A stretch of DNA of 64,000 bases from contig NW_027269970.1 in assembly GCF_030848805.1 (NCBI RefSeq), forward strand, positions 372,001 through 436,000, given 5' to 3'. The notes under the pieces were generated by a model. The model did no database searches. It was not told the DNA's origin and saw only the letters and a program-made list of their open reading frames with translations. Below are positions 21,153-32,714 of the stretch, one piece after another (position 1 is the first letter of the stretch; each line of letters begins with the position of its first letter). The position numbers were made by a program, and so were the translations under genes. The DNA comes from Temnothorax longispinosus (lineage: Eukaryota > Arthropoda > Insecta > Hymenoptera > Formicidae).

Positions 21153-24100
21153 ATGTCTGTGATGAAGATGGAAGAAAACAAGACATATGTTCTGTGTGAA
21201 TTTATAAATGAGGATGTAAAAGACAATGACGGGGCTGATAGACCAGTTCAAGTGGCACATTCAGATTGGCTCATGTTTGATGAACCAAATGTACCGATAA
21301 GCACCTTAATACAAGAGGAGAGAGAGGTTACTGTAAAATGGCCTGAAAATTGTAATGTACAGCCTAAAGAAGCCATGGCCAAGATTTCAACGGGCATTAA
21401 ATGGATAAATACAGTGGCCATCCTGAAAGCTCAAAGCAATGGTAAATTTCATTATTTTTTTTTACTTTTTTCTTTTCATTTTTTAAAATTTTTTACAATT
21501 TCAGATTGGGCTGAAATAGTAGAAGCTTCAAAAAATATTGTTAAATATGGAGTGTCTTTTCCAACTAAACAGCAACGAAAAGAGTTGGCGAAAAGAAAAG
21601 ATATAGAAGATTAAAAATTCTGATATTAATGTAACCTATTTTTATTGTAGTCTTGCGTAATTATTTATTTCTGTTCAATGCAAAATCCTATTGTAATATT
21701 TTTAAGCTCTTTGTAATAGAACGACAGTCTGATTATCAAATCCCTGTTTAAAGCATCTAATTTTTTTGTGTAATTTTTGTTTCAAAAGCTTTCTGTGTGA
21801 TTAATGGTTTTGGATAAAAAAATAAACTATAAGTATGCATGACATATATATTTTCATTGAAATAGTATTAGACTGTATGCTGTAATTTTACTAAAGATTA
21901 TTCTACGGTCCGTATTGATTGAAGCCAAGAATTGAAGCTCACAATATATCTATATAATAATTGTTAGATAAATTTGAAAATATATCCATTAGATATATGT
22001 CTACGGCCAAAAAATGTATTATTTTGCAGAAACTTTCCAAATCATCAGGAGGAAAGAAAAACTTTGCACACAGCAAGAGAGATGACAAACACTTTGTGAC
22101 AATGAAAACTGTAAGGGCTAAACAATTTAAATTAAAGGATGATGGTTTTGTAGACAGTGTCAAGCTGTCTCTTTCAAAGAAAGAGACTGTCGATAATATA
22201 GGAATAAGGAATAACAACATTAAAAACGGCGATGCGAGTCAGCGCAGAACGTGGAGCGCAATAAAGTTTAGGCGTGTATTTACATATGACGAACGTTTCG
22301 GCCCCTCATTTGGGCCATCTTCAGCGTTTATTAATAAAATGAAACTATTCCTGCGGAGATCGAAGCAGTAAACTCCCTTCCTGGAGAGATGTCATGGCAA
22401 GCGAGCAAATAAACCCGGTTGCGGTGGACATTCCACTTAAGCTCCGCAGTAGTATATAGGAATAAAACAGATGAGAAAAGGAAAGAGAAATGAAAAGCAG
22501 ACGAATATTGTAAGTATTACGATAAATTCGTGAAAACAAGGAAAATGTCATCCTATTAAATATTTATTATGATTTAAAATAATCTATTCAAATCAACATT
22601 TATTTTTAAATATCACTTTTTTAGAAACAGCTTAGAAATTTATAGTTTCATTAAAATAGCAACTAACTAAAAAAAATTTTTAGTTTAAACTCATCTCAAA
22701 TCTATCTTCTACTTGATGTTGACATAACAGCAAAATAATTTAAATTAATTTTTTCATATGAAATTTTGTTTTATGCATGAATCCTTACGATTTCAAAAAT
22801 TGTAGTCGCGTCTGAGATATTAAGTCACTTTGAATTTACAGTTGATTGTCTTTTGATTAAATTTTTTTCTGGAAACAGAACTTAATGCAAATTGTGCAAA
22901 ACTGTATAAATGAAAAATACTCTTACAATTAGTCAACTTTTTTTCTAATCTTTCCTTTGCAACTGTAACTTTTTTGCTACAGCATGATATAATAAAAAGA
23001 ATAATAATATAATTTATAAGAATATAAAAGAACGTTAATAAATTCATTCAATTTTCGTGGCTTTACCAACAATTCCTTTGACTTTCTTTTAGGTCTTTTC
23101 TTCCTCAGATGATTCTGATGGTTTTGTAGACAATGTCAAGCCGTCTCTTTCAGAGAAAGAGACTGATGTCGATATAGGAATAAAGCAGATGAGAAAAAGA
23201 AAGAGAAATGAAAAGCAGAGGAATATTGTAAGTATTACGATAAATTCGTGAAAACAAGGAAAATGTCATCCTATTAAATATTTATTATAATTTAAAATAA
23301 TTTATTCAAATCAACATTTATTTTTAAATATCACTTTTTTAGAAACAGCTTAGAAATTTATAGTTTCATTGAAATAGCAACTAGCTAAAAAAAATTTTAG
23401 TTTAGACTCATCTCAAATCTATCTTCTACTTGATGTTGACATAACAGCGAAATAATTTAAATTAATTTTTCCATATGAGATTTTGTTTTATGCATGAATC
23501 CTTACAATTTCAAAAATTGTAGTCGTGTCTGAGATATTAAGTCACTTTGAATTTACATACAGTTGATCGTCTTATAATTAAATTTTTTTCTGGAGCCAGA
23601 ACTTAATGCAAATTGTGCAGAACTGTATAAATGAAAAATACTCTTACAATTAGTCTACTTTTTTTCTAATCTTTTCCTTTTCTTTTGCAACTGTAACTTT
23701 TTTACTACAGCATGATATAATAAAAAGAATAATAATAATAATTTATAATAACATAAAAGAACTTTAATAAATTCATTCAATTCTCGTGGCTTTACCAACA
23801 ATTCCTTTGACTTTCTTTTAGGTCTTTTCTTGCTCAGATGATTTTGTTGAGGAATCAGAAAGAAATAAGTTATCAAAAAGCCAATTGTTGTCAAAAGTCA
23901 GCATCCTTGAAACTGAGGTTAAGAAACTTCGCAATGATTTGAAACTCTACAAGACCATGTACTCAATTCTTGAAGGTACGTTATTTGTAAGTGTGAATTA
24001 AGTTCATGCAGATTTCAATCAAATCTAAGAAAGATTTATGAAGAGTTCTTTAGAGTATTGAAAAAAATCTCTAAACCATATACATTATATTGGCTTATTA

Positions 24101-25333
24101 ATAGTGTTAATTACATATGATTAGAATGTAGAGGCGAAGTCCTCATATATACATATAATCTTTCAAATATCTTTGCTTTAATTGAGTCCACAATATCAAG
24201 CTATTATCAAATAATTTGATTGATAACAGACTTTTGAGAGAATCAAATTTATTATAAATATTTTATTGTAAAGACTATTTTGAAGGAAAGACCTCTTACA
24301 TACACTCTGTGTACACGTTTTGTAATCTGTCATTCCCAACAATTGTTCTTTAAGGCTCCTGGGTACTCGCCGCGGACATGTAACGTCAGAAGCGAGAAAT
24401 GACACGATGTACGTCTTGCGTATTATTTCTAAATAAAAAAGCTTTTGCGTAAAATCATACTACAGATAACTTTAGCATACTTCAAAAATAATTCGGCTGC
24501 ATCCCTTTTTTTCGGTGGCTTCATATTCACATTCGTTTTATATACGGTTGTTTAATAACTGTCGAGAAAAATGAATGCAGCCGGATTATTTTTGAAGTGT
24601 GCTTAAGTGATCTGTAGTGTGATTTTACACAAAAGTTTCTTTATTTAGAAATAAAACGCAAGACATACAACGTGTTATTTCTCGCTTCTGACGTCACGAT
24701 CCAACGTGGCCGCGGCAATCGCCCAGGAGCCTTAAAGAAACGCTTATACCTTGTTTCATTCAAACAGAGGTAAATATTTAGTAAATGTGAAAAATTTATC
24801 TGCATTTTTTACTGTATATAAAGAGAAATTCATTATTGCATCATTTTTTATTAACCAGTTTGTTCACAATTATAAAAAGAAACAATGTTTTAATGTAACT
24901 TCCAATCATATTCTAAAATATACTATAATTCACAGAATTTCCTCATCTGAAATCAAGGATAAAGGATCTATCATCAAGGTGCAAATGCTGTAGACATAAT
25001 AAGCAAAAATATGGTTTATGCGAGAAAAACAGTGAAATTCCTGAAAAAAAGCAAAAAATTATTGAAATGAAATCTGAGGATATTTCTTCTTCTATTTTTG
25101 TGAGTGTTTCCTTGTTATTACCACATACACAATTTAAATACATTTGCATTTAGATACTTTTTTGAGAGTTCAATTGTCTATATTTTTGTCTTTTTTTAAT
25201 CATAATTATGCCATATTTTTTTATTTTTGTAACAAATATTTCTTACTTTACATAGACGCTTCGAGATAAACAATCAAAGGCTGTTAATGAAGCTACTTGT
25301 TCAAATACAGATCAACACTCCTTCCAGGTTGAT

Positions 25334-25374
<41 letters not shown>

Positions 25375-26885
25375 ATACATATATTAAGTGATAATATAAT
25401 GATTGTCATAGTTTGTTATGAAAATCTCAATTATACGTTCATCTTTTCCCAATTTTTAAATGTAGGACAAAATTGGAATATGTCAGGATAAATCGGATTT
25501 AAATTTTCACATTAAGCAAACTAATAAAGTGGAGAATTGTAAGCCACCAATTTCTTATATCAACGCCAGCGTCATGTCATCACCTACATTAGATCACCAT
25601 CAAGCTGTCTCACCATTAATGGAAAAAAATAGTACAAATGTAAGAAAGAATTAAATATTATATTAAAATTTAGTTTTTAATCAAATTTATTTGTTAATAA
25701 TTAATAATGGCAATTAAATATATTGTTTATTTTTCAGGTCGAATCCTTTTCAGAGTCAACTTTGTCTATTAAAAACAGCAAAGAATTGATTATTCCAAAC
25801 CAAGGTGTTCAAGGGGGCTTAGATGAATCACATAAGGAAAATGATCCTACAAAGGTAAAATTTATTTATATTTTTATTAATAAACTAAATTACCTTATGT
25901 AACATATATATGCATGTATTTTTTAAATTTATATTTTTGTGATTTTCAGATCATGATTTTGTTTGGTTCAAAGAGCTTGTCACTCGCAACTGTGCAAAAA
26001 GCTCGTCATTCAAAACTGTCAGTTTTAGCAGCAGAATTGTGTGGCTTGGTGTTCACAATCCGTGAGTTGGCTTTATGTTCTCTTAAAGGAAAGAAAACAA
26101 ATGCTCATAAAAATGCCTTCCAAAAACAGCCAATTGATCAGGAAAAAGTGAAAGGAATAATTGGTATGTTTTTCTTCATTCTTAATTTTTTTTTTATAAA
26201 TCAATCTATAATGCATATTATAAAAATGCTGTAGTATATAGGACAGCATGGTAAGCGGCTTGACTAATCAAAATCAAGCAGTAATTAAAGCAACCACACA
26301 GCTTGCCTTATTGTTTAATTTTGATTAATACTTATTGCTTACATTTTTCTATGTACATTTATACAATATATTATACATTCTATACATTTTTTTATATATC
26401 ATTGATTGAACTGAATATTGATATCTTACTTTCCTTTCTGACTTTCAGGTTATATTGCCAAATATTTTTCCAAATCTCCTGATGACATCAAAGATGATGT
26501 ATACAAAGCCATTGGAAACAAGCTCAACAACTTTTCCAAAACATCAGAAGGGAAGAAAATAATAAACGAGTATCTTGCTGAAAAAGCTCAGCAACAGAAT
26601 GGGCAACAACAGCAGCAGCAGGTTGATGAACAGCAAGTTGAAATCAATCCACAGCAGGTAGCTGTAAAAACAGAACCGCAGGAACAAGCAGTTCAGCAGT
26701 ATGATGAGCAACAATTGATAGTAAATCAGAAAACTGATGTGATCAATACCAGCAACCAAAAAACAGATAATGCTCCTCTTTTATTACAATTAGCAGCATT
26801 AAACAAAGTAGCAAACCCGGATCAACAAGAAGCTCTCCAGCAATTAATAAATCTGGCAGAGTTACAAATGAAAATAAAATTGTAA
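21153..26885 (+). CDS. BEN-domain protein of the transposon (multi-exon)
   Basis: Splice-bounded pieces: 21153-21441 joined to 21505-21614 (MSVMKMEENKTYVLCEF... ending in a stop), then about 22031-22207 and 22466-22517, 23095-23229, 23823-23975 (coiled coil LSKVSILETEVKKLRNDLKL), 25256-25327, 25466-25639, 25739-25855, 25950-26163 and 26449-26885. The last two exons form a BEN domain (VFTIRELALCSLKGKKTNA, IDQEKVKGIIG, then YIAKYFSKSPDDIKDDVYKA and KLNNFSK), followed by a Gln-rich tail. BEN domains bind DNA or chromatin; here a role as the element's accessory DNA-binding protein is inferred. The stop at 21614 may end a separate short protein, or later exons may be reached by alternative splicing. 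Confidence 0.7.
22208..22453 (-). mobile_element. 246-bp retroposed insert in a BEN-gene exon
   Basis: Flanked by a 12-bp direct repeat ATATAGGAATAA (22196-22207 and 22454-22465); the undisturbed exon version is seen in the tandem copy at 23180. No inverted ends, so target-primed retroposition is likely. The minus strand carries CTGAAGATGGCCC, a short loop, then GGGGCCGAAACG, a hammerhead-ribozyme-like core (CUGANGA...GAAA) of the kind reported in Penelope-like elements. The insert breaks this copy of the exon. Confidence 0.6.
22466..23822. repeat. Tandem duplication of an exon plus intron in the BEN gene
   Basis: Sequence from 22466 to about 23093 repeats from about 23185 to 23822 with a few percent divergence and a 720-bp period. 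The unit holds a lysine-rich exon (RNEKQ), its donor gtaagtatt and the following intron. The duplication extends upstream to the exon part encoding GFVDxVK. Copy 1 carries the 246-bp retroposed insert; copy 2 does not, so the insert came after the duplication. Confidence 0.85.
24349..24736. mobile_element. Foldback MITE with about 160-bp inverted arms in a BEN-gene intron
   Basis: The ends read TTTAAGGCTCCTGGG and its complement. The arms match through ccgcgg, acgtcagaagcgagaaat and tttctaaataaa up to an AT-rich loop near 24515-24580. A related, more diverged copy lies at 35910-36392. Non-coding. Confidence 0.8.
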
Positions 26886-27239
26886 AACATGGGTGTACTG
26901 AATATTTTAAAAACTTTAAAAATTCATAATAAATAAAATAATAACAAATTTAACTTACAGTAATACTTACCTTAAAATTTACTTATCCCTGTGAAAAAAC
27001 CTTAGAATTATGAAAAGTAAATTTAGGCATTTTTAACTTTAAAATTGTCGAAATTTACTTTTCATAATTTTAAGGTTCCTTTTACATTCTTCTTGAAGTA
27101 AGTTGCCTTATAGTTATAAGATTATCTTAAACAATAGTTTTAAAGTATCCAAATTTACCTTTAATTTTTTTTTAAGTTTTTCTTTAAAGTAAGTTTTAAG
27201 ATTTTTTTAAAAGATTTCTAAGGTAAATTTTCCCAAGGG
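26886..27239. repeat. Right subterminal region and TIR of the 11.7-kb transposon
   Basis: AT-rich sequence immediately after the BEN stop codon with repeated ttaaagt/aagtaa words in both orientations, including an inverted pair around 27000-27085 (ccttagaattatgaaaagtaaa). It ends in the terminal repeat aattttcccaaggg. Confidence 0.65.
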
Positions 27240-27371
27240 TAGTCAAGACATTCTCAAATATATACCGTGCTATAAATTTAGTCAGGATCACATTGAATTG
27301 TTTTTTGGTTGCATAAGAGCTCAGGGAGGTTGCAACAACAATCCAACAGCTCGGCAATTTAAAGCCGCTTA
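27240..27371 (+). pseudogene. P-element transposase, C-terminal segment between two insertions
   Basis: Only about 44 codons, but they hold the most recognisable block of the P/THAP9 C-terminal region: FSQDHIELFFGCIRAQGG and NNNPTARQFKAA. The left end joins in frame to the exon broken at 15513, and the right end to the exon resuming at 31611. This fixes the two insertions as independent events in one coding exon. Confidence 0.9.
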
Positions 27372-28053
27372 AGCCTTGTATACACGATGCTAGAAATCGG
27401 TTCAAGTCCTCGATTCAAGTTCTCAAATAGAAGTAGTTGTACTTTGATGATTCTAGATAGCATTATAGTCGAAAAATGTGGGGTCGAGAGCTGACTATGA
27501 GCCTGGGCACGTGGAATATATATATATAATTCTCTTTTCTCTATTTATCAAAGATTTATGAAAGTTATATACATTCCCGTTGTCCAACCCCAGATAACAA
27601 AATGCCCGCAAAGTGAGCTCATGACGCGTGCACGTCGTGCGGATAATTTGCACGGTGTGAACTCATGGTGCTAGACAGATGCGTCCTCAAATGATGCTCT
27701 TATGACTCGCACGCGTGAGTGCCGCATGCATGCGGGTCATATGAGCATCAATTGCTCTCACCTTGTACCCTACTTTTTAACATAAATATAATATGTACTA
27801 TTACAGTTATAAAAACGTTAAATTAAAGAATACCAAATATATATTTATTTATAAACATTTTTATTTTAAAATTTGCACACACGTGAGTGCCGCATGCGTG
27901 CGGCTCATATGAGCATCATTGCTCTCACATATATATTATACATGTATTATACATACATATATACGCTCTCTAGATATACGTACATTTTATAAAGTTGAAA
28001 CTCACTGAAATCTGAATGAAAGCATATTTCGATACGACAGCAATTGTTGACAG

Positions 28054-28553
28054 TTTGACCCCGCACCAAATCACGGGAAAATTGATCCCGGTCAAATTGG
28101 CTAATTTAGTATTATGTAGTTTATAACGTCCTGATAAAAAGTGACTATAAGCACAAAGTCCAAAAATGGACAGTTTTCGAGTTACAGAGCGTCAAACATC
28201 GGAAAAATGGGTTCATCGGCTCATGGTAGTCCTTAATGTGTGCGGTCATGTTGGTGTGTGCCTGTGTGTGAGTGTATGTAGGTGTAAATAATATCACGCG
28301 CGCGCGCGAACACACACATACACACACGCACACTCAGTCAGTCAGTCACTCACTCACACACACACACACACTTCTTCACATTCACTCACTCACTCATTCA
28401 TTCACTCACGCACTCACTCACTTATTCATTCATATACACACACACACACTCACTTACTCACACACACACACACACACACTCTCACACACACCCACAAACT
28501 GACTTACTCACTCACTCACACACCACACACTCATTCACTCACTCACACACCCA

Positions 28554-28604
<51 letters not shown>

Positions 28605-28902
28605 TCACTCACTTACTCACTCACTCACTCACACACCACACACACACACACCACACACACACACACACACACTTACACACACTTACACACACAGGCACAC
28701 AGGCATAAACCAGTACGACCGTACACAGGACTACCAGCCGATGAACCCATTTTCCTGATGTTTGACGCTCTGTAACTCCAAAACTCCATGTTTGGACTTT
28801 GTGCCCATAGTCACTTTACCAGGACGTTATAAACTATACATAATAAAACTACTAAATTTTCAACCAATTTGATCGGGATACTATACTTTGACCATAGATT
28901 TA
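28054..28902. repeat. Inverted repeat enclosing a long CA/CACT microsatellite
   Basis: Arms of about 200 bp (28054-28255 and 28717-28902) pair through gtttataacgtcctg, gtgactatrrgcacaaagtcc and gcgtcaaacatc. Between them lie about 400 bp of (CA)n, (ACTC)n and related simple repeats (28290-28695). The layout is a foldback element whose loop is a microsatellite. Frames read through it are simple-sequence artefacts. Confidence 0.8.
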
Positions 28903-29049
28903 CCTAAATAAATATAATTTCTTGTAAAGATAGCATACATGCACAAAAAGAACGCGCAATGTTTCTTTTTCATATAAATTAATTTTACATAAATTAAACT
29001 TATAACTTTTCTTAAATAATCCATACCAATAAAGATCTAATTTTAACGT

Positions 29050-29500
29050 CAATATTTGTAAGATGGTATTTTGAATTTCTTCTCAGTTATATTTTCTATA
29101 ATATCCGTGATGTATTCTTGTTCTTCTGAATCCTCCTCTTTTTCGTTTTTCGCGTCATGACAAACATCTTTCTCCTCGTCTTCCGCGGTGCGAACCTCAG
29201 CTTCTCCCTTTGCCCGTTTGTCTACAAAAACAATTTATCAATTTAAATCTTCGAAATTATTTAAAAATCTTCGAAATTATTTTGAAAACAAACATTTTCT
29301 TTCATTCTTTTTTCTTCATTACCTTTCTTTTTATTTTTTCGTTGTTCCTCGCACTGAACGGCATTCTTCATATGAGCGGGTGTTAAACAGTGCTCGTCGT
29401 ATTCTATGCGAGACGGGAATTTTTTTAGACAAGGGAAGCAGCGGGGATGTAAAAAGGTTTTCAATTGATGCTTTTCGCTCTTTCTATGCGTAGACAAGGT
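29050..29500 (-). pseudogene. Captured fragment: C2H2/matrin-type zinc finger and acidic tail
   Basis: A coding-like block on the minus strand reads FLHPRCFPCLKKFPSRIEYD followed by EHCLTPAHMK, a Cys-x2-Cys...His-x5-His finger of U1/matrin type, then a Lys/Glu-rich run. After an intron (donor near 29310; acceptor near 29220) comes an acidic exon (KNEKEEDSEEQEYITDII). It resembles nuclear RNA/DNA-binding finger proteins such as Pep/ZNF-matrin relatives; the exact parent gene is not identified. No start codon or promoter is evident. Lies inside the 27372-31607 element. Confidence 0.55.
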
Positions 29501-29646
29501 TCCGTAAAAATTCAGATCTCATCGTACAATATTCTCTCACGTTGAAATCTACAGACACCTGCAATCAAAAGATCATAAATAGATACAAATACTATTACTA
29601 TATCAAATCTGTATGTGCGTCCAACTCTTTTCTAGAAGACATGATT

Positions 29647-30272
29647 CTTACTTTCTTTCCGCGTCGTTTCGAGTTGTTCAAGCTAAGTTCACGCTGCTCC
29701 TCGGCAACTCGCAGCTCGTGTCATCAGATCGACCTGTACGACTCGTCTAACTTTTCCATCATCAGCTGATGCGCACGTCCACGTAGGTGAGTCGTATCCG
29801 TGCTGCTACTGAGCTTGTTCAGATCGGATAAGGAACGCTCCTCCTCTTCAAGCACGCTTCTGGCCTTATCCAACCAAATCGAGAACGTCGTGAGTTCATT
29901 CTTGAACTTTGTTATTGTACAATAATTCATCTCTGGCACCAATGAGACGTTTCACTAATTTGCCAGTGCGATCTAACGCTTTGTCAAATCGGGTTCTAAG
30001 AGATCGACCGTTCTTCTCCAAAGTAGACACTTCGTCGCTGAATAACACATTGCTGCCCGTTAAGACGACCTGTCGAATCTGATCCAAGCAGGATGAAACG
30101 GATCGACTGTGCGATTCAAGATCTTCCTTTATTCCTTTATCTTGGCTGTCTAAAATAGTGTCTTCGTCATCGGAAGTACGACGACGTTCGTCTCTACGAT
30201 CTCTACGCCGAAATTAGTGGAACCTCCCTGATGACCACTTCTTAGCGGTAAATCCCGAACGCGATCTTCACT
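29647..30272 (-). pseudogene. Captured fragment: spectrin-repeat-like coiled-coil exons
   Basis: Starts after an acceptor at about 30272 (ttctttag). The frames read NVLFSDEVSTLEKNGRSLRT and KALDRTGKLVKRLIGARDEL, then, after a one-base shift near 29915, LTTFSIWLDKARSVLEEEER and LRGRAHQLMMEKLDESYRS, then HELRVAEEQREL. A donor gtaagaatc follows at 29647. Heptad-like spacing with a central Trp (F..WL) suits spectrin/nesprin-type repeats. Frameshifts show it is not intact. Host origin and parent are inferred; a real homology search is required to name the gene. Confidence 0.5.
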
Positions 30273-30440
30273 GCCGTCTAAAGTTACGTAATCCTAAAGA
30301 ATCATAGGTATTGACCTAACGATTGGTTAGATTTTTGATACAGATATGCCTTAAAAAAATCTGATCAGAATCGAGAAAAACGGCGGTGTATCAATTCATT
30401 CAAAATATAAATATTATATATATTTATATTAATAATCCCA

Positions 30441-30760
30441 CTAACCTCGCGCAACCGGCGTTGATCGATTAGCTCGAGCCTCCTCCTTACGACGGCGACG
30501 AGGGGCGAATGGCGAAACGCGGACAGGCGGACACGCGGACAGGCGTGAGACCGCGCGAGCGGAAGCGTCCCGTTGAGATATAGGTTGCAGTCCATTTAAT
30601 GCTATAAATGCTTCGAATTCTCTTCTCTTTTCTTTCAATGAAGAAAGAAGAAGACAAAGAACGCTTTGAAGCATTTGTAAGATATCAAATAGATCGCAGT
30701 CATAATCGACCGGCTGGTCGCGCGCGGACACGCGAGATTCTTAAAATTCACACCGCCAGA
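30441..30760 (-). other. Possible first exon of the captured gene block, CpG-rich
   Basis: A GC-rich frame (FDILQMLQSVLCLLLSSLKE, then REFEAFIALNGLQP) ends near a possible donor (gcgcgaggttagtgg) at 30448. The upstream stretch 30760-31080 is GC-rich, unlike the rest of the element, and could be a captured promoter. Weak evidence; no family recognised. Confidence 0.25.
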
Positions 30761-31610
30761 CGGATAGGCGAGGCTCAAGGATAAGCCAGGAAGGCGTGGA
30801 TGGCCCGTGAAGGCAGAAATGGGTACACGCCGCGGGAACAGACTTTATATATTATTTAAGCGAAATGTTACCGCGAGGACGTTCGGATCACGAAGGACGA
30901 CAAATGACAATCCAGCCGCTGCTGCCGAGCGAGTCACGTGTCACGTAGGCGGGCGAACAATGAAAGCACGCGGGATCGCTTAGGCGTGAGGCGTGAGATG
31001 CGCATGGATCGCGCGTGAGCGGCCGGACCACTGAGGACAAGTTCGGATGGAGATCGAGCTTGGATGAATAAATTAACACATTTCACAATCTCATTATATA
31101 TAGACCCACACAATTTGCATAATTAAATAATATAATAAAAATAATAAAATGATATAATAAAATAACAATTACATTAAAATTGCTATTTTAATCGCTATGC
31201 GGGCATTTTGTTATTAAATATTATAATATAATAAATCGCGCACGGATATTATAAATTATAATATATATACCTGTCCAAATAACAATTCGTGCGGGGTCAT
31301 GTTATTTTCACGGCGTGATTATCACACCGTGCATGCACGAACGCATCATGCTCGCTTCACGAAGTGATTTTGGCATGTAACGTACGTTACATTGACTATC
31401 ATTGACTAGCTATTTATAAAGTAATAACGTTGGCAATATGGAATTGAATCGATAACTTGTACGGAAAAATGGGACAAGATGCATTTTTCTGTACGAGATT
31501 TCTATTCGAGAAATTTATCCGAGTTGCCTGTATACACGATTCAAGTTCTAGTAACTTTTTCTCGGATCGAGGACTCGGTCCGATTTCTAGTATCGTGTAA
31601 CAATCCTTTA

Positions 31611-32224
31611 TAAAAAACTTCTTATCCATACAGAGATTTCAGATATAAAAACCGGTAATTGCATCCCTTTGGATGCTATTGCAATTTTACACGTTTCTTT
31701 GAATCCTGAAGTTATTATTAATCAGTCGACTCCAACATCACGTTTATTCGAGGACACCGGTTGTGAAGATAATGATAATTTAGATTTACCATTTTCGCCA
31801 GGTACAGTTCAACTTTTTCAATGTTCCACTCGAATAATTGCTTACATTGCTGGTTTCGTTGTTCGCCATTTGAAACAAGTAATACGTTATTATGACACTT
31901 GTGTCGAGGTTCTCTGTGGCAATAAAACACATCGGGAATGCTCTCTTATTAATATTAAGAATCGCGGAGGATTGACGCTACCTTCGCATGACGTAATTGC
32001 TATTTGTAAAATAGCGGAAACTGTTATTTGTTTTGCTTTGTGGCGGCAAGTGTTTATTAAAACAAATGACTGAAGCTTTTCTTTTACATCAAATAATGCA
32101 CCGTTTTATTGGAAACCATAATGTATTTCGCGGTTTGGAACAGCATTGCTGCGATCAAACTCCGCTGCAAATTCATGCGGTTTATCTTACAAGAGCGGTC
32201 GCGTCTAAATACATTAAAATTTGA
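31611..32224 (+). pseudogene. P-element transposase C-terminal end
   Basis: Resumes in frame after the TTA duplication: KLLIHTEISDIKTGNC, then LFQCSTRIIAYIAGFVVRHL, LINIKNRGGLTLPSHDVIAI and CKIAETVICFAL. These are the closing blocks of P/THAP9 transposases (YIAGFV and NRGGL...PS.D motifs). A frameshift near 32045 moves the last 60 codons (HRFIGNHNVFRGLEQH...) to another frame ending at 32224. No recognisable P-element terminal repeat was found downstream before the next element. Confidence 0.85.
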
Positions 32225-32297
32225 CTTTACTTTATAGGGCGTAGCATAACCGATAACGTAAATAATGTAAGTATAACGCAACAATTTAACAAAATAG

Positions 32298-32681
32298 GGT
32301 AAATGTTTAGTATAACGCTCTCCCCTCCTATTTTCTTAAAACTTTGTAAAATTGTTTATTTCTGTGTATAAAAAACATTCTGAGAAGGAAAATCGTCGCT
32401 CAAGTCTCGTTTTTTTTAAATTTAATTTTAAAGTTTTGATGTCAGTAAGGTAGGAAAATGATAATTTACGTTTTTAAAGTACTGCGCAACTTCATTTGAA
32501 GGTCACGTGACAACTTTTTGCTAATTAAATACAAAATATCTGCTTAAAACATGTGTGTGCCCTGCTTTAACGAAAATCACAACTTTTATAAAGCATACAC
32601 ACGTGTGTGCCCTGTTTTAACGAAAATCACAACTTCTATAAAGCAAGGCATACATAAGCTCAGAAAAAAAAAGAAAATTAC

Positions 32682-32714
<33 letters not shown>

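Larger units (their letters stand above)
15514..27239. mobile_element. 11.7-kb TIR transposon with CMC/Tnp2-like transposase and BEN-domain gene
   Basis: The ends are inverted copies: CCCTTGGGAAAAT...ACTTTA at the left and its complement ending at 27239. Each is followed by several hundred bp of subterminal sequence rich in (c)ttaaagt/aagtt words. It splits the P-element exon between codons: removing it with one T restores the reading frame. The long target duplication typical of many families is absent (only T, possibly degraded). Two divergent spliced genes fill it: transposase (minus) and BEN protein (plus). TIRs do not begin CACT, so placement with CACTA/EnSpm rests on the protein. Confidence 0.8.
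27372..31607. mobile_element. 4.2-kb TIR element carrying foreign exon fragments (Pack-type), TTA duplication
   Basis: The terminal repeats (AGCCTTGTATACACGATGCT; right end complement AGGATTGTTACACGATACT, both continuing AGAAATCGG) are flanked by TTA at 27369-27371 and 31608-31610. Further inside, matching inverted words recur (aacaaaatgcccgca / atgcgggcattttgtta). A TTA duplication suits PIF/Harbinger-like elements, but no transposase is present. The interior holds a microsatellite foldback and exon-like fragments on the minus strand unrelated to transposition. Confidence 0.8.

Noticed and set aside
28272..28502. THTHT-type frame
   Set aside because: Translation of a CA/CACT microsatellite.
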